Part shown: piece by piece, positions 8,186 to 17,935 of the stretch | Layout of the letters: each line of letters begins with the position of its first letter | How positions within the stretch are numbered: position 1 is the first letter of the stretch | Origin: Pseudomonadota bacterium | GTDB taxonomy: Bacteria > Pseudomonadota > Alphaproteobacteria > Caulobacterales > Caulobacteraceae | Direction: 5' to 3' | Length of the DNA stretch: 64,000 nt | Assembly: GCA_023390245.1 (NCBI GenBank) | Contig: JAEWDF010000036.1 | Location: forward strand, 1 to 64,000 | Notes under the pieces: generated by a model | What the model saw: only the letters and a program-made list of their open reading frames with translations | What the model was told of the DNA's origin: nothing | Database searches by the model: none | Program-made: the position numbers and the translations under genes

Positions 8186-10186
8186 ATGCAGGACCAGACG
8201 CCTTCCATGTTCTCCAAAATCCTCATCGCCAACCGGGGCGAGATCGCGGTTCGGATCATCAAGACCTGCCGCCGCATGGGCATCCAGACGGTGCAGGTCT
8301 ATTCGGAGGCCGACGCCGGGTCGCTGGCGGTCGAGATGGCCGACGAGGCGGTGCTGATCGGGCCGGCGCCGGCGGCCCAGTCCTATCTGCTGGCGGACAA
8401 GATCGTCGAGGCGGTGCGCCGGACGGGGGCTGAGGCGGTGCATCCGGGCTTCGGCTTCCTGAGCGAGAACGCCGGCTTCGCCCGGCGGCTGCGCGACGAG
8501 GGCATCGCCTTCATCGGCCCCAACCCCGAGGCCATCGAGGCCATGGGCGACAAGATCAGCTCCAAGAAGCTGGCGGCCGAGGCGGGGGTCTCGACCGTGC
8601 CGGGTCATATGGGGCTGATCGAGACGCCGGAGGAGGCGGTGACCATCGCCCGCGAGATCGGCTATCCGGTCATGATCAAGGCCTCGGCCGGGGGCGGCGG
8701 CAAGGGCATCCGCGTGGCCCAGTCGGACGCCGACATGGCCGAGGGCTTCGCCGCGGTGAAGGCCGAGGCGCTGAACGCCTTTGGCGACGACCGGGTCTTC
8801 CTGGAGAAGTTCATCGTCGATCCGCGCCACATCGAGATCCAGGTGCTGGGCGACAAGCACGGGAACGTCGTGCACCTGTTCGAGCGCGAATGCTCGATCC
8901 AGCGCCGCAACCAGAAGGTCATCGAAGAGGCGCCGTCGCCGCTGCTGGACGAGGCGACGCGCATGGCCATGGGCGCGCAGGCCGTGGCCCTGGCCAAGGC
9001 CGTGAACTACGACTCGGCCGGCACGGTCGAGTTCGTGGCGGGGCAGGACAAGAGCTTCTATTTCCTGGAGATGAACACCCGGCTTCAGGTCGAGCATCCG
9101 GTGACGGAGCTGATCACCGGCGTCGACCTGGTCGAGCAGATGATCCGCTCGGCCTGGGGCGAGAAACTGGCCTTCCAGCAGGATGACCTGATGATCGACG
9201 GCTGGGCGGTCGAGAGCCGCATCTACGCCGAGGATCCCTATCGCGGCTTCCTCCCCTCCATCGGCCGCCTGGTCCGCTACGAGCAGCCGGAGGAGGGCGA
9301 GCAGGACGGATACGTGGTCAGGAACGATTCCGGCGTCCGCGAGGGCGACGAGATCTCCATGTTCTACGACCCCATGATCGCCAAGCTGTGCGCCTGGGGC
9401 CCGACGCGCGAGGCGGCGGTGGAGGGCATGGCCCGGGCGCTGGAGGACACCCATCTGGCGGGCCTGGGACACAATGTGCCGTTCCTGGCGGCGGTGATGG
9501 ACCAGGCGCGGTTCCAGGCGGGGAAGCTGTCGACCAGCTACATCAAGGACGAATTCCCCGACGGTTTCCACGGCCTGCGCCCGACGCGGGACCAGCAGCG
9601 CATCCTGATCGCCGTCGGCATGGCGATGCACGAGATCCTGTGCGAGCAGGCGGGTGATCCGTCCGACCGCACCGACTGGATCGTCATGCTGGATCGCGAG
9701 CCGCACGGGGTCGGCCTGTCCTATGACGAGGACGAGGCCCTGTTGCTGACCCTGACGGGCGGCGGCGACGTCCGCCTGTCGGACATCGACTGGCGGCCGG
9801 GCCTGGCCCAGTTCAAGGCGGTGCTGGACGGCGAGCCGTTCACCGCCGAGGTGAAGCGCGCCGCCGACGGCTTCGACGTCCGCCACCGGGCGGCCCGGGC
9901 GCGGGCAAGGGTCATGCGGCCGCACGTCGCGGACCTGTACGCCCGCCTGCCGGAGAAGGTCGCGGCCGATACGTCGAAACTGGTGCTGTCGCCGATGCCG
10001 GGACTGGTGGTCGACATTCCCGTGGCGGTCGGCCAGGAGGTCAAGACCGGCGAGACGGTGGCGATCATCGAGGCCATGAAGATGCAGAACATCCTCAAGG
10101 CCGAACGCGACGGCGTGGTGAAGGCGGTGTCGGCCAAGGCGGGCGATCCGGTGGCGGCCGACGACGTGCTGGTGGAGTTCGGGTGA
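8186..10186 (+). CDS. pccA: Propionyl-CoA carboxylase alpha subunit (biotin carboxylase and biotin carrier)
   Basis: The 666-residue protein carries an ATP-grasp biotin carboxylase domain (from MFSKILIANRGEIAVRIIK to about residue 450), a middle BT domain for beta-subunit contact, and a C-terminal biotin carrier with EAMKMQN, whose lysine near residue 632 would carry biotin. It carboxylates biotin with bicarbonate and ATP for PccB. I chose the ATG at 8186, which has GGAAG about 8 nt upstream. The ATG at 8207 (MFSKIL) matches many family N-termini and is a good alternative. The ATG at 8144 lies in a repeat. Confidence 0.95.
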   Translation: MQDQTPSMFSKILIANRGEIAVRIIKTCRRMGIQTVQVYSEADAGSLAVEMADEAVLIGPAPAAQSYLLADKIVEAVRRTGAEAVHPGFGFLSENAGFARRLRDEGIAFIGPNPEAIEAMGDKISSKKLAAEAGVSTVPGHMGLIETPEEAVTIAREIGYPVMIKASAGGGGKGIRVAQSDADMAEGFAAVKAEALNAFGDDRVFLEKFIVDPRHIEIQVLGDKHGNVVHLFERECSIQRRNQKVIEEAPSPLLDEATRMAMGAQAVALAKAVNYDSAGTVEFVAGQDKSFYFLEMNTRLQVEHPVTELITGVDLVEQMIRSAWGEKLAFQQDDLMIDGWAVESRIYAEDPYRGFLPSIGRLVRYEQPEEGEQDGYVVRNDSGVREGDEISMFYDPMIAKLCAWGPTREAAVEGMARALEDTHLAGLGHNVPFLAAVMDQARFQAGKLSTSYIKDEFPDGFHGLRPTRDQQRILIAVGMAMHEILCEQAGDPSDRTDWIVMLDREPHGVGLSYDEDEALLLTLTGGGDVRLSDIDWRPGLAQFKAVLDGEPFTAEVKRAADGFDVRHRAARARARVMRPHVADLYARLPEKVAADTSKLVLSPMPGLVVDIPVAVGQEVKTGETVAIIEAMKMQNILKAERDGVVKAVSAKAGDPVAADDVLVEFG

Positions 10187-10203
10187 TGGGGCGTCGGAAA
10201 GAG

Positions 10204-10320
10204 CCCCTCCACCGCTTCGCGGTCCCCCTCCCCACGATGTGGGGAGGAGACGGATCAAGCGCCTGTCTCCTCCCCATGCAATGGGGAGGTGGCTCGCAGC
10301 GAAGCGGAGAGACGGAGGGG
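10204..10320. repeat. Intergenic inverted repeat, family B
   Basis: A large imperfect inverted repeat lies between pccA and mutA. The outer arms are CCCCTCC (10204) and GGAGGGG (10314-10320). Inside them CCGCTTCGC pairs with GCGAAGCGG, and two local hairpins are built from CTCCCCAC/GTGGGGAG and CTCCCCAT/ATGGGGAG. It resembles nothing in family A and occurs once here. An in-frame ATG at 10239 falls inside it and is unlikely to be the mutA start. Similar elements are, to my knowledge, common between alphaproteobacterial genes. Confidence 0.8.
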
Positions 10321-10349
10321 TTCTGCCATCCCGCAACGGGAGCAATCTC

Positions 10350-11726
10350 ATGACCTTCCCCATCCCCACCCCCCTGGAATGGAGCGAGGCGGCCGAGAAG
10401 GCGCTGAAGGACCGGCCGCTGGAGTCGCTGTTGCATGTGGACGCCGACCATCTGGTCACGCGGCCGCTGTACGCCGACGCGACCGGGGTCGAACCCGTGT
10501 TCGCCCCGCGTCCGTCCGACGCCGAGGGGCGGGCCTGGGACCTGCGGACGCTGGTGGAGGGGGACGATGCGGAGGCGGTCAACGCCGCCGTCCTGACCGA
10601 CCTGGAGAACGGCGCGGCCTCGGTGCTGCTGAAGGGGGCGGCGACCGCCGATGCGGAGCGGCTCGGGCGGGCGCTGGACGGCGTCGCGCTGGAACTGGCG
10701 CCGGTCGCCCTGGACGCCGGGGTCGACGGGTCCGAGGCGGCGGACCATCTGGCGGCCGTCGCCAAGGGCGCGCCGCGCGCCAGGCTGCGGTTCCACATGG
10801 ACCCGATCTCGGCCTTCGCCGAGGCCGGCGGGGCGCCGCGTCCCGTCGAGGATCATCTGGCCCAGGCGGCCGAGACCGCCGTGCGCCACGCGGAGGCCTA
10901 TCCGGAGGCGACCTTCTTCCTGGCCGGCGGGCGCGTGGCGCATGAGGCGGGCGGCGCCATCGCCCAGGAACTGGCCTTCGCTGCGGGGGCGGCGGCGGCC
11001 TATGTCCGGGCGGGCGCGGCGGCGGGTCTGCCGGTCGAGGCGGCGCTGAGGGGAACGACGGTCGGCCTGTCGGTCGACCAGGAATATTTCGACGGCCTGG
11101 CCAAGGTGCGCGCCATGCGCCTGATCTGGAGCAGCCTGGCCAGGGCGTTCGGCGTCGAGACGCCCGCCGTGATCGAGGCGCGGTCATCGCGGCGGATGCT
11201 GTCGGCGCGCGATCCGTGGCCGAACCTGCTCAGGCTGACGGCGGCGGGCTTCGCCGGCGCGGTCGGGGGGGCGGACGTGGTGGTGCTGGACGGCTTCACG
11301 CGGGCGGAGGGCCGGCCCGACGCCTTCGCCCGGCGCCAGGCGCGCAACACGCAATTAGTGCTGATGGAGGAGGCGAACCTGGGCCGGGTGGACGATCCGG
11401 CCGCCGGCGCCTGGTACCTGGACGCCCGCACCCGCGACCTGGCCCAGGCCGGCTGGGCCGAGTTCCAGGCCATCGAGGCCGAGGGCGGGCTGGTCGAGGC
11501 GCTGAAGGGTGGGGTGGTGCAGGGCCGGATCGCCCGCGCCCGAGCGGTGCGGGAAGCCGCCTATGCTTCCGGCGCCGCGCAGATCGTCGGCGTGACGAAA
11601 TACGTCGATCCCCAACCCCGACCCGCATCAACGGAAGGGCGGGGAGCGGCCGTCGCCGTGGCGGATCCCGGCCTGGCCCTGACGCCGGTCCGCTTCGCCG
11701 CTCCGTTCGAGGAGGCGGCGCGATGA
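10350..11726 (+). CDS. mutA: Methylmalonyl-CoA mutase small subunit (MutA-like, no B12 domain)
   Basis: The 458-residue product aligns by eye to the TIM-barrel part of methylmalonyl-CoA mutase ([19 protein letters not shown] at the N-terminus and a [20 protein letters not shown] stretch near residue 340). It ends before a cobalamin-binding domain: no DxHxxG motif is present. In heterodimeric mutases the small subunit is catalytically silent and pairs with MutB. I chose the ATG at 10350 because GGGAG lies 7 nt upstream and the preceding codons derive from a repeat. Its TGA overlaps the mutB ATG (ATGA). Confidence 0.88.
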   Translation: MTFPIPTPLEWSEAAEKALKDRPLESLLHVDADHLVTRPLYADATGVEPVFAPRPSDAEGRAWDLRTLVEGDDAEAVNAAVLTDLENGAASVLLKGAATADAERLGRALDGVALELAPVALDAGVDGSEAADHLAAVAKGAPRARLRFHMDPISAFAEAGGAPRPVEDHLAQAAETAVRHAEAYPEATFFLAGGRVAHEAGGAIAQELAFAAGAAAAYVRAGAAAGLPVEAALRGTTVGLSVDQEYFDGLAKVRAMRLIWSSLARAFGVETPAVIEARSSRRMLSARDPWPNLLRLTAAGFAGAVGGADVVVLDGFTRAEGRPDAFARRQARNTQLVLMEEANLGRVDDPAAGAWYLDARTRDLAQAGWAEFQAIEAEGGLVEALKGGVVQGRIARARAVREAAYASGAAQIVGVTKYVDPQPRPASTEGRGAAVAVADPGLALTPVRFAAPFEEAAR

Positions 11727-13882
11727 GCTTTCCCGACTTCACCAAGATCGCCCTGGACCTGACGCCGACCGGCGCGGGCCCCGTGCGCGAGCCGTGGACC
11801 ACGCCCGAAGGGGTGACGGTCAGGACGGCCTACGGCGCCGCCGACGCGGAAGGGCTGGAACACCTGCACGGCCTGCCGGGCTTCGCCCCCTTCGTGCGCG
11901 GACCGTATCCGACCATGTACGCGGGGGCGCCCTGGACCATCCGCCAGTACGCGGGCTTCTCGACCGCCGAGGAGTCGAACGCCTTCTATCGCCGGAACCT
12001 GGCGGCGGGGCAGAAGGGGCTGTCGGTCGCCTTCGACCTGGCGACGCACCGGGGCTACGATTCCGACCACCCGCGGGTGAAGGGGGACGTCGGCATGGCG
12101 GGGGTGGCGATCGACTCCATCCTGGACATGCGGACCCTGTTCGACGGCATCCCGCTGGACCAGATGTCGGTGTCGATGACGATGAACGGGGCGGTGCTGC
12201 CGATCCTGGCCCTCTATGTCGTGGCGGGAGAGGAGCAGGGCGTCGACCACGCCAGGCTGACCGGGACCATCCAGAACGACATCCTCAAGGAGTTCATGGT
12301 CCGCAACACCTACATCTATCCGCCCGAGCCCTCGATGCGGATCATCGCCGACATCTTCGCCTGGACGGCGCAGGAGACGCCCAAGTTCAACAGCATCTCC
12401 ATCTCCGGCTACCACATGCAGGAGGCGGGGGCGTCGGCGGACATCGAGCTGGCCTACACCCTGTCGGACGGGATCGAATATCTGCGCGCGGGGACGGCGG
12501 CGGGCATGCCGATCGACCGGTTCGCGCCGCGCCTGAGCTTCTTCTGGGCCATCGGCATGAACTACTTCATGGAGGTGGCCAAGATGCGGGCGGGCCGCCT
12601 GCTGTGGGCCGAGGCGGTGAAGCGCGAGGGGGGCGAAAACCCCAAGTCGCTGTCGCTGCGGACCCATTGCCAGACCTCCGGCTGGTCGCTGGCGGCGCAG
12701 GACGTGTTCAACAACGTCAGCCGCACCATGGTCGAGGCCATGGCGGCGGCGGGCGGGCAGACGCAGAGCCTGCACACCAACGCCCTGGACGAGGCCCTGG
12801 CCCTGCCGACCGACTTCTCGGCCCGGATCGCGCGCAACACCCAGATCCTGCTCCAGCAGGAGACGGGGCTGACCCGCGTCATCGATCCCTGGGGCGGAAG
12901 CTACTATGTCGAGCGGCTGACGCAGGAACTGGCCGACAAGGCCCGCGCCCACATGGCCGAGGTCGAGGCGCTGGGCGGCATGGCCAAGGCGATCGAGGCC
13001 GGCATCCCCAAGCTGCGGATCGAGGAATCGGCGGCGAAGACCCAGGCGCGCATCGACACGGGACAACAGACGGTCGTGGGGGTGAACAAATACCTGAACC
13101 CGGTCGTCGACGACATTCCGATGCTGAAGGTCGACAACGCCGAGGTCCGCGCCCGCCAGATCGAGAAGCTGGGGCGGCTACGCGCCGAGCGGGACGAGGC
13201 GGCGACGCAGGCCGCCCTGGCCGAACTGACCAACGGCGCGCGCGGCAAGGCCAACCTGCTGGAGCTGTCGGTGCGGGCGGCGCGGGCCAAGGCGACGGTG
13301 GGCGAGATCTCCGACGCGCTGGAGGCCGCCTTCGGCCGGCACGTCGCCACGGTGAAGACCGTCTCGGGCGTCTACGCCAAGGCGGCGGGCCAGGACGCGA
13401 AGTTCGCCCGCGCCCGCGACATGGTCGCCGCCTTCGTCGAGAACGACGGCGGGCCGCCGCGCATCCTGATCGCCAAGCTGGGCCAGGACGGGCATGACCG
13501 AGGCCAGAAGGTGGTCGCCACCGGCTACGGCGACCTGGGCTTCGACGTCACCGCCGGCGCCCTGTTCCAGACCCCGGCCGAGGCGGCGAAGGACGCGGTG
13601 GAGAAGGGCGTCCACGCCGTAGGGGCCAGTTCGCTGGCGGCGGGCCACCTGACGCTGGTTCCGGAACTGAAGGCGGAACTGGAGAAGCTGGGCCGACCCG
13701 ACATCATGATCGTGGTCGGTGGGGTCATTCCGCCGTCGGATGTCCAGCCGCTGCTGGATATGGGCGCCGCCGCCGTCTATCCGCCCGGATCGGTCATCGC
13801 CGAGACGGCGGCGGACCTGATCGAGAAGCTGAACCAGCGCCTGGGCTACGCCCAGCCCGCTCCCGCAAAGGACAAGCCATGA
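11723..13882 (+). CDS. mutB: Methylmalonyl-CoA mutase large (catalytic) subunit
   Basis: MutB uses adenosylcobalamin to convert (R)-methylmalonyl-CoA to succinyl-CoA. The 719-residue product has the full TIM barrel ([20 protein letters not shown] at ~54-73, then [20 protein letters not shown]) and a C-terminal B12-binding domain with [13 protein letters not shown], whose histidine is the lower cobalt ligand. The length is normal. The start at 11723 overlaps the mutA stop in ATGA, indicating translational coupling, and its own stop overlaps the epimerase ATG in the same way. Confidence 0.96.
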   Translation: MSFPDFTKIALDLTPTGAGPVREPWTTPEGVTVRTAYGAADAEGLEHLHGLPGFAPFVRGPYPTMYAGAPWTIRQYAGFSTAEESNAFYRRNLAAGQKGLSVAFDLATHRGYDSDHPRVKGDVGMAGVAIDSILDMRTLFDGIPLDQMSVSMTMNGAVLPILALYVVAGEEQGVDHARLTGTIQNDILKEFMVRNTYIYPPEPSMRIIADIFAWTAQETPKFNSISISGYHMQEAGASADIELAYTLSDGIEYLRAGTAAGMPIDRFAPRLSFFWAIGMNYFMEVAKMRAGRLLWAEAVKREGGENPKSLSLRTHCQTSGWSLAAQDVFNNVSRTMVEAMAAAGGQTQSLHTNALDEALALPTDFSARIARNTQILLQQETGLTRVIDPWGGSYYVERLTQELADKARAHMAEVEALGGMAKAIEAGIPKLRIEESAAKTQARIDTGQQTVVGVNKYLNPVVDDIPMLKVDNAEVRARQIEKLGRLRAERDEAATQAALAELTNGARGKANLLELSVRAARAKATVGEISDALEAAFGRHVATVKTVSGVYAKAAGQDAKFARARDMVAAFVENDGGPPRILIAKLGQDGHDRGQKVVATGYGDLGFDVTAGALFQTPAEAAKDAVEKGVHAVGASSLAAGHLTLVPELKAELEKLGRPDIMIVVGGVIPPSDVQPLLDMGAAAVYPPGSVIAETAADLIEKLNQRLGYAQPAPAKDKP

Positions 13883-14301
13883 TCGGCGCCCTGAACCATG
13901 TCGGCGTGGCGACGCCCTCCATCGCGGACTCCGTCCGGCTGTATCGCGACGTGCTGGGCGCGACGAGGATCGGCGAGCCGTTCGACCTGCCGGCGCAGGG
14001 GGTGAAGGTCTGCTTTATCGACACGCCCACGGCGCAGATCGAACTGATCGAACCCTATGACGAGACCAGCCCGATCACCGGCTTTCTGGCCAAGAACCCC
14101 AAGGGCGGCCAGCACCACGTCTGTTTCGAGGTGGCGGACATCCAGGCGGCCGTCGCGGAGATGCGCGCCAGGGGGGTGACGCTCCTGGGCGCGGGCGAGC
14201 CCCGCATCGGGGCGCATGGGACGCCGGTGGTCTTCCTGCATCCGCACGACATGGGCGGGGTGCTGATCGAACTGATGGAGACGCCGAAGGGCGATCATTG
14301 A
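13879..14301 (+). CDS. mce: Methylmalonyl-CoA epimerase
   Basis: This 140-residue vicinal-oxygen-chelate protein interconverts (S)- and (R)-methylmalonyl-CoA, linking the carboxylase product to the mutase. It begins [20 protein letters not shown], whose histidine is the first metal ligand. Further conserved positions are seen in [10 protein letters not shown] and in the C-terminal [11 protein letters not shown], whose glutamate is a ligand and base. The ATG overlaps the mutB stop by 4 nt. This completes a full pathway operon. No meaB/argK mutase chaperone gene is present in the window. Confidence 0.94.
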   Translation: MIGALNHVGVATPSIADSVRLYRDVLGATRIGEPFDLPAQGVKVCFIDTPTAQIELIEPYDETSPITGFLAKNPKGGQHHVCFEVADIQAAVAEMRARGVTLLGAGEPRIGAHGTPVVFLHPHDMGGVLIELMETPKGDH

Positions 14302-14361
14302 CAGGGTAAGCGGAGCCTTTCGGCGGCTTCGCCGTTAAGGGCGCGAACGGGAGACTTAACC

Positions 14362-15276
14362 ATGCAGCGCCGCCTGACCGCCTTCGTCGCCATCGCCGCC
14401 CTGACGGCGGTCTCCGCCTGCGAGCGGGCCGACCCCGAGCCGCCGGCCGCGCCGGCCGAATCCGCCGCGACCCAGCCGCCGGCGCCCAGCGCGCCGGCGG
14501 TCAGCTACGCCTGCGAGAGCGGGGCGACGGTCGAGGCGCAATATCCGGACAGCTCGACCGCCCAGCTGACCTACAAGGGCCAGGCCTTCGCGCTGCGCAC
14601 GGCCCAGGCGGCCAGCGGCGCGCGCTACATCGGTTCGGGCGTCGAATGGTGGACGGCGACGCGCGACGGCCAGGAAAGCGCGACCCTGAGCCGGCTGGGG
14701 CCGAACGAGGATGTCGGCGCGACGGTGCTGGAACGTTGCGCCCGGCCGGCGGGCGCCGCGACGCCCGGTCCGCAGCCCATCCCAGGCCAGACGCCGACCC
14801 CGGCGCCGGGCGGGGTGTTGCCGGCGTCCACGCCCTGCAAGGGGCCGCAGCTGAAGCTGGCGGCCGAGTCCGGCGACGCAGGCGCGGGCAACCGGGTGCG
14901 GAACTTCAGCCTGCAGAACGTCGGCGCCCAGGCGTGCAGCCTGACCGGCTATCCAGGCGTGACGCTGCGCGACGGCCAGGCGCGCGCCCTGACGACGATC
15001 CGCGCGGAACAGAGCCCCGGCAGCTATTTCCGCCAGGGCGAGGCGCCGTCGCCCGTCGAGCTGGCGCCCCAGGCCAAGGCCTATTTCGAACTGGCCTGGA
15101 GCGTGATCCCGAACGAGGGCATGGGCGAGAAGACCTGTCCGTCGGCGGCGACGCTGCGCGTCACGGCGCCGGGCGACACGGCGGCGGTGAGCCTGCCGTT
15201 CGCCTTCCAGCCGTGCGGCGGCCGCGTCCGCGTCAGCCCGATCCGCGCCGAGGCCGATCCCCAGGCCGCGACGTGA
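14362..15276 (+). CDS. Lipoprotein with MliC-like and DUF4232-like domains
   Basis: The 304-residue product has a lipoprotein signal ending AVSAC (Cys20). A Pro/Ala-rich linker follows. Residues ~50-120 (SYACESGATVEAQYPDSS, then QAASGARYIGSGVEWW) resemble the MliC/PliC C-type lysozyme inhibitor fold. After a second Pro-rich linker, residues ~155-295 (from PCKGPQLKLAAESGDAGAGN) resemble DUF4232, with paired cysteines. MliC proteins protect the cell wall from host lysozyme; the role of DUF4232 is unknown. GGGAG lies about 9 nt before the ATG. It appears to be a single-gene unit between mce and kbl. Confidence 0.75.
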   Translation: MQRRLTAFVAIAALTAVSACERADPEPPAAPAESAATQPPAPSAPAVSYACESGATVEAQYPDSSTAQLTYKGQAFALRTAQAASGARYIGSGVEWWTATRDGQESATLSRLGPNEDVGATVLERCARPAGAATPGPQPIPGQTPTPAPGGVLPASTPCKGPQLKLAAESGDAGAGNRVRNFSLQNVGAQACSLTGYPGVTLRDGQARALTTIRAEQSPGSYFRQGEAPSPVELAPQAKAYFELAWSVIPNEGMGEKTCPSAATLRVTAPGDTAAVSLPFAFQPCGGRVRVSPIRAEADPQAAT

Positions 15277-15343
15277 CGGCGGCCTGACCCGGCGTCGGTT
15301 CAAGGCGGTGGAAACGCGCCCGGATTCGGCGTAGTCCGCCGCC

Positions 15344-16534
15344 ATGACCCAATCCTTCTACGACCGCGTCGCGGGCGAATTGAACGACATCGACGCCCAG
15401 GGCCTGACCAAGCCCGAGCGGGTGATCGCCTCGCGCCAGGGGCCGGTGATCCAGGTCGGCGGGCGCGAGGTGCTGAACTTCTGCGCCAACAACTATCTGG
15501 GCCTGGCGGGCGACGAGCGCGTGACCCAGGCGGGGATCGCGGCGGCGGACAGGTGGGGCGCGGGGACGGCCTCGGTGCGCTTCATCTGCGGCACGCTGGA
15601 AATCCACAAGGCGCTGGAGGCGGCGATCGCCGGCTATCTGGGCTTCGAGGACGCCATCCTGTTCGCCGCCGCCTTCGACGCCAACGGCGGGATTTTCGAG
15701 CCGCTGTTCGGAGAGGGCGACGCCATCGTGTCGGACAGCCTGAACCACGCCTCGATCATCGACGGCGTTCGGCTGTGCAAGGCCAAGCGCTATCGCTTCG
15801 CCAACTCCGACATGGACGAACTGGAGGCGCGTCTGAAAGAGGCCCGCGCCGACGGGGCGCGCGACATCATCATCGCCACCGACGGCGCCTTCTCGATGGA
15901 CGGCTATATCGCCAGGCTGAAGGACATCCGGGCGCTGGCGGATCGGTACGACGCCCTGATCATGGTCGACGACTGCCACGCCACGGGCTTCCTGGGGCCG
16001 CAGGGGCGCGGCTCGTTCGCGCACCATGGAGTCGAGGTCGACTTCGTCACCGGCACCTTCGGCAAGGCGCTGGGCGGGGCCATGGGCGGCTTCATCTGCG
16101 CCAGGAAGCCGGTGGTCGAACTGCTGAAGCAGCGGGCGCGGCCCTATCTGTTCTCCAACGCCCTGTCGCCGGCGGTGTGCGGGTCGAGCCTGGAGGCCAT
16201 CCGCATCGCCCAGGGCGCGGAAGGTGACGCCCTGCGCGCCCAGTTGACCGCCAACGCCCAGCGCTATCGCGCCGCCATGACCGAGGCGGGCTTCCGGCTG
16301 CTGGACGGCGAGCACCCGATCATCCCGGTGATGCTGGGCGACGCCAAGCTGGCGCAGGACATGGCGGCGCGGATGCTGGAGCTGGGCGTCTATGTGATCG
16401 GCTTTTCCTTCCCCGTCGTGCCGCGCGGCCAGGCGCGCATCCGCACTCAGATGTCGGCGGCGCATACGTTCGAGCAGATCGACCGAACGGTCGAGGCGTT
16501 CAAGACGGCGGGTAAAGAGCTGGGCGTGATCTAG
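15344..16534 (+). CDS. kbl: Glycine C-acetyltransferase (2-amino-3-ketobutyrate CoA ligase)
   Basis: This PLP-dependent alpha-oxoamine synthase cleaves 2-amino-3-ketobutyrate with CoA to glycine and acetyl-CoA, the second step of threonine breakdown. The 396-residue product shows NFCANNYLGLAGD, FICGTLEIHKALE, the DDCHATGF segment and TGTFGKALGGAMGGF, whose lysine binds PLP. It reads strongly as Kbl because tdh, which makes its substrate, follows downstream. The gap to tdh is occupied by repeat family A copy 2. Confidence 0.95.
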   Translation: MTQSFYDRVAGELNDIDAQGLTKPERVIASRQGPVIQVGGREVLNFCANNYLGLAGDERVTQAGIAAADRWGAGTASVRFICGTLEIHKALEAAIAGYLGFEDAILFAAAFDANGGIFEPLFGEGDAIVSDSLNHASIIDGVRLCKAKRYRFANSDMDELEARLKEARADGARDIIIATDGAFSMDGYIARLKDIRALADRYDALIMVDDCHATGFLGPQGRGSFAHHGVEVDFVTGTFGKALGGAMGGFICARKPVVELLKQRARPYLFSNALSPAVCGSSLEAIRIAQGAEGDALRAQLTANAQRYRAAMTEAGFRLLDGEHPIIPVMLGDAKLAQDMAARMLELGVYVIGFSFPVVPRGQARIRTQMSAAHTFEQIDRTVEAFKTAGKELGVI

Positions 16535-16546
16535 TCTTCTTCCGCC

Positions 16547-16676
16547 GTCACCCTCGGGCCTGTCCCGAGAGGCCATCGTTCCGTCGCGCGATGGCCGGGA
16601 TTCAGCGACGGAAGAATGATCGGCGAGGGTCGTGGGGACCTCAGCCATGGGCCCTCGGGACAAGCCCGAGGGTGAC
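16547..16676. repeat. Bipartite intergenic palindromic repeat, family A copy 2
   Basis: The arms at 16547-16576 and 16647-16676 are inverted copies, each a CCCTCGGG/CCCGAGGG hairpin (the left arm carries small changes: GGCCTGT loop and GAGAGG). The 70-nt spacer differs from that of copy 1. The right arm is nearly identical to the right arm of copy 1 over 30 nt. The element lies between kbl and tdh, and the right hairpin is followed by a short T run (16679-16683), so it might reduce read-through into tdh. Confidence 0.9.
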
Positions 16677-16696
16677 GATTTTTGAGGAGCGCCGAC

Positions 16697-17749
16697 ATGG
16701 CGGAAACGATGAAGGCCCTGGCCAAGACCGGGCCGGTGGAAGGGCTGGAGCTGATCGACGCGCCGATCCCTCGGCCGGGGCCGGAGGACGTGCTGATCAA
16801 GGTGCACCGCGCCGCCGTCTGCGGCACCGACATCCACATCTGGAACTGGGACGAGTGGTCCCGGAAGAACGTGCCGACGCCGATGATCACCGGCCACGAA
16901 TTCTCCGGCGAGATCGTCGCCGTGGGCGAGGAGGTCGACCGGCCGCTGAAGATCGGCCAGCGGGTCTCGGCCGAGGGGCACGTCATCGACCTGAACTCGG
17001 AAGCCGCCCGCGCCGGCCACTTCCACCTGGACCCGCACACGCGCGGCATCGGCGTGAACCGCCAGGGGGCCTTCGCCGAATATGTCGTGGCGCCGGCCTT
17101 CAACGTGATCGAGCTGCCGGACGACGTGCCCTATGAGATCGGCTCGATCCTCGATCCGTTCGGCAACGCGGTGCACACGGCCCAGCAGTTCGACCTGCTG
17201 GGCGAGGACGTGCTGGTCACCGGCGCCGGGCCCATCGGGGTGATGGCCGCCGCCGTGGCGCGGCACGCCGGGGCGCGGACCGTGGTGCTGACCGACATCA
17301 ACGACTACCGGCTGGAACTGGCGCAGAAGGTCGCGCCGGGCGTGCGAACGGTGAACACGACGAAGGAAGACCTGCACGACGTCGTCAGGGAACTGGGCAT
17401 GAAGGTCGGCTTCGACGTGGCGTTGGAGATGTCGGGCAGCCCTGTCGCCTTCAAGCAGTGCGTTGACACCCTGATCATGGGCGGCGGCCTGGCCATGCTG
17501 GGCATTCCGTCGAAGCCGATGGAGACCGACTGGGGCGCCATCATCCTGAAGGCCCTGACCATCAAGGGCGTCTATGGGCGCGAGATGTTCACCACCTGGC
17601 GCAAGATGCTGGGCCTGCTGAAGGCCGGGCTCGATCTCCAGCCGCTGATCACCCACCGCCTGGCCTATGACCAGTATCGGGAGGGCTTCGAGGCGATGAG
17701 GTCCGGCAAGTCGGGCAAGGTGGTGCTGGACTGGAGCCGGGCGGCCTGA
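16697..17749 (+). CDS. tdh: L-threonine 3-dehydrogenase
   Basis: This zinc-dependent medium-chain dehydrogenase oxidises threonine to 2-amino-3-ketobutyrate with NAD+, feeding Kbl. The 350-residue product has the catalytic zinc site CGTDIHIWNWDEW, followed by GHEFSGEIV, and the NAD-binding GAGPIGVMAAAVA. The TDH-specific GVNRQGAFAEYVV region is also present. I chose the ATG at 16697, which has GAGGAG 7 nt before it; an in-frame TTG at 16682 overlaps that ribosome site. The family usually has four structural-zinc cysteines near residue 90. Here that stretch reads EGHVIDLNSEAARAGHFHLD and lacks them, so the structural zinc appears to be absent. Confidence 0.95.
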   Translation: MAETMKALAKTGPVEGLELIDAPIPRPGPEDVLIKVHRAAVCGTDIHIWNWDEWSRKNVPTPMITGHEFSGEIVAVGEEVDRPLKIGQRVSAEGHVIDLNSEAARAGHFHLDPHTRGIGVNRQGAFAEYVVAPAFNVIELPDDVPYEIGSILDPFGNAVHTAQQFDLLGEDVLVTGAGPIGVMAAAVARHAGARTVVLTDINDYRLELAQKVAPGVRTVNTTKEDLHDVVRELGMKVGFDVALEMSGSPVAFKQCVDTLIMGGGLAMLGIPSKPMETDWGAIILKALTIKGVYGREMFTTWRKMLGLLKAGLDLQPLITHRLAYDQYREGFEAMRSGKSGKVVLDWSRAA

Positions 17750-17784
17750 TTGCACTGCACCGTCGAAAACGGTGCAATGTGCAA
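17750..17784. other. Hairpin with ATTGCAC repeats after tdh
   Basis: An 8-bp stem (TGCACCGT/ACGGTGCA, loop CGAAA) is wrapped by an outer TTGCAC/GTGCAA pair immediately after the tdh stop. No T run follows, so it is a weak candidate for intrinsic termination. The word ATTGCAC occurs once on the plus strand and three times on the minus strand between 17749 and 17796, which is operator-like. It may be a terminator for tdh or a binding site for the downstream gene. Confidence 0.5.
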
Positions 17785-17935
17785 TAGAGTGCAATCCTGG
17801 CGTCGTGCATGGTCACGCCATTAGTGTACCGCCCCTGGGAACCCCGGCGCGCAGATCGGCCTTTCTTTTTCGCAAGCCGCTGATTTGACCGGCATTCGTC
17901 GGCCGGATCGTGCGCGCGGGACGGAGCGGGCCGAC

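Noticed and set aside
8120..10798. A long minus-strand open frame opposite pccA
   Set aside because: Its low-complexity basic composition and overlap with a complete carboxylase gene mark it as a codon-usage artefact.
16660..16690. The right arm of repeat copy 2 followed by TTTTT as a true terminator of kbl
   Set aside because: It may reduce read-through, but kbl and tdh act together and the same hairpin in copy 1 has no T run, so it is better described as part of the repeat family.
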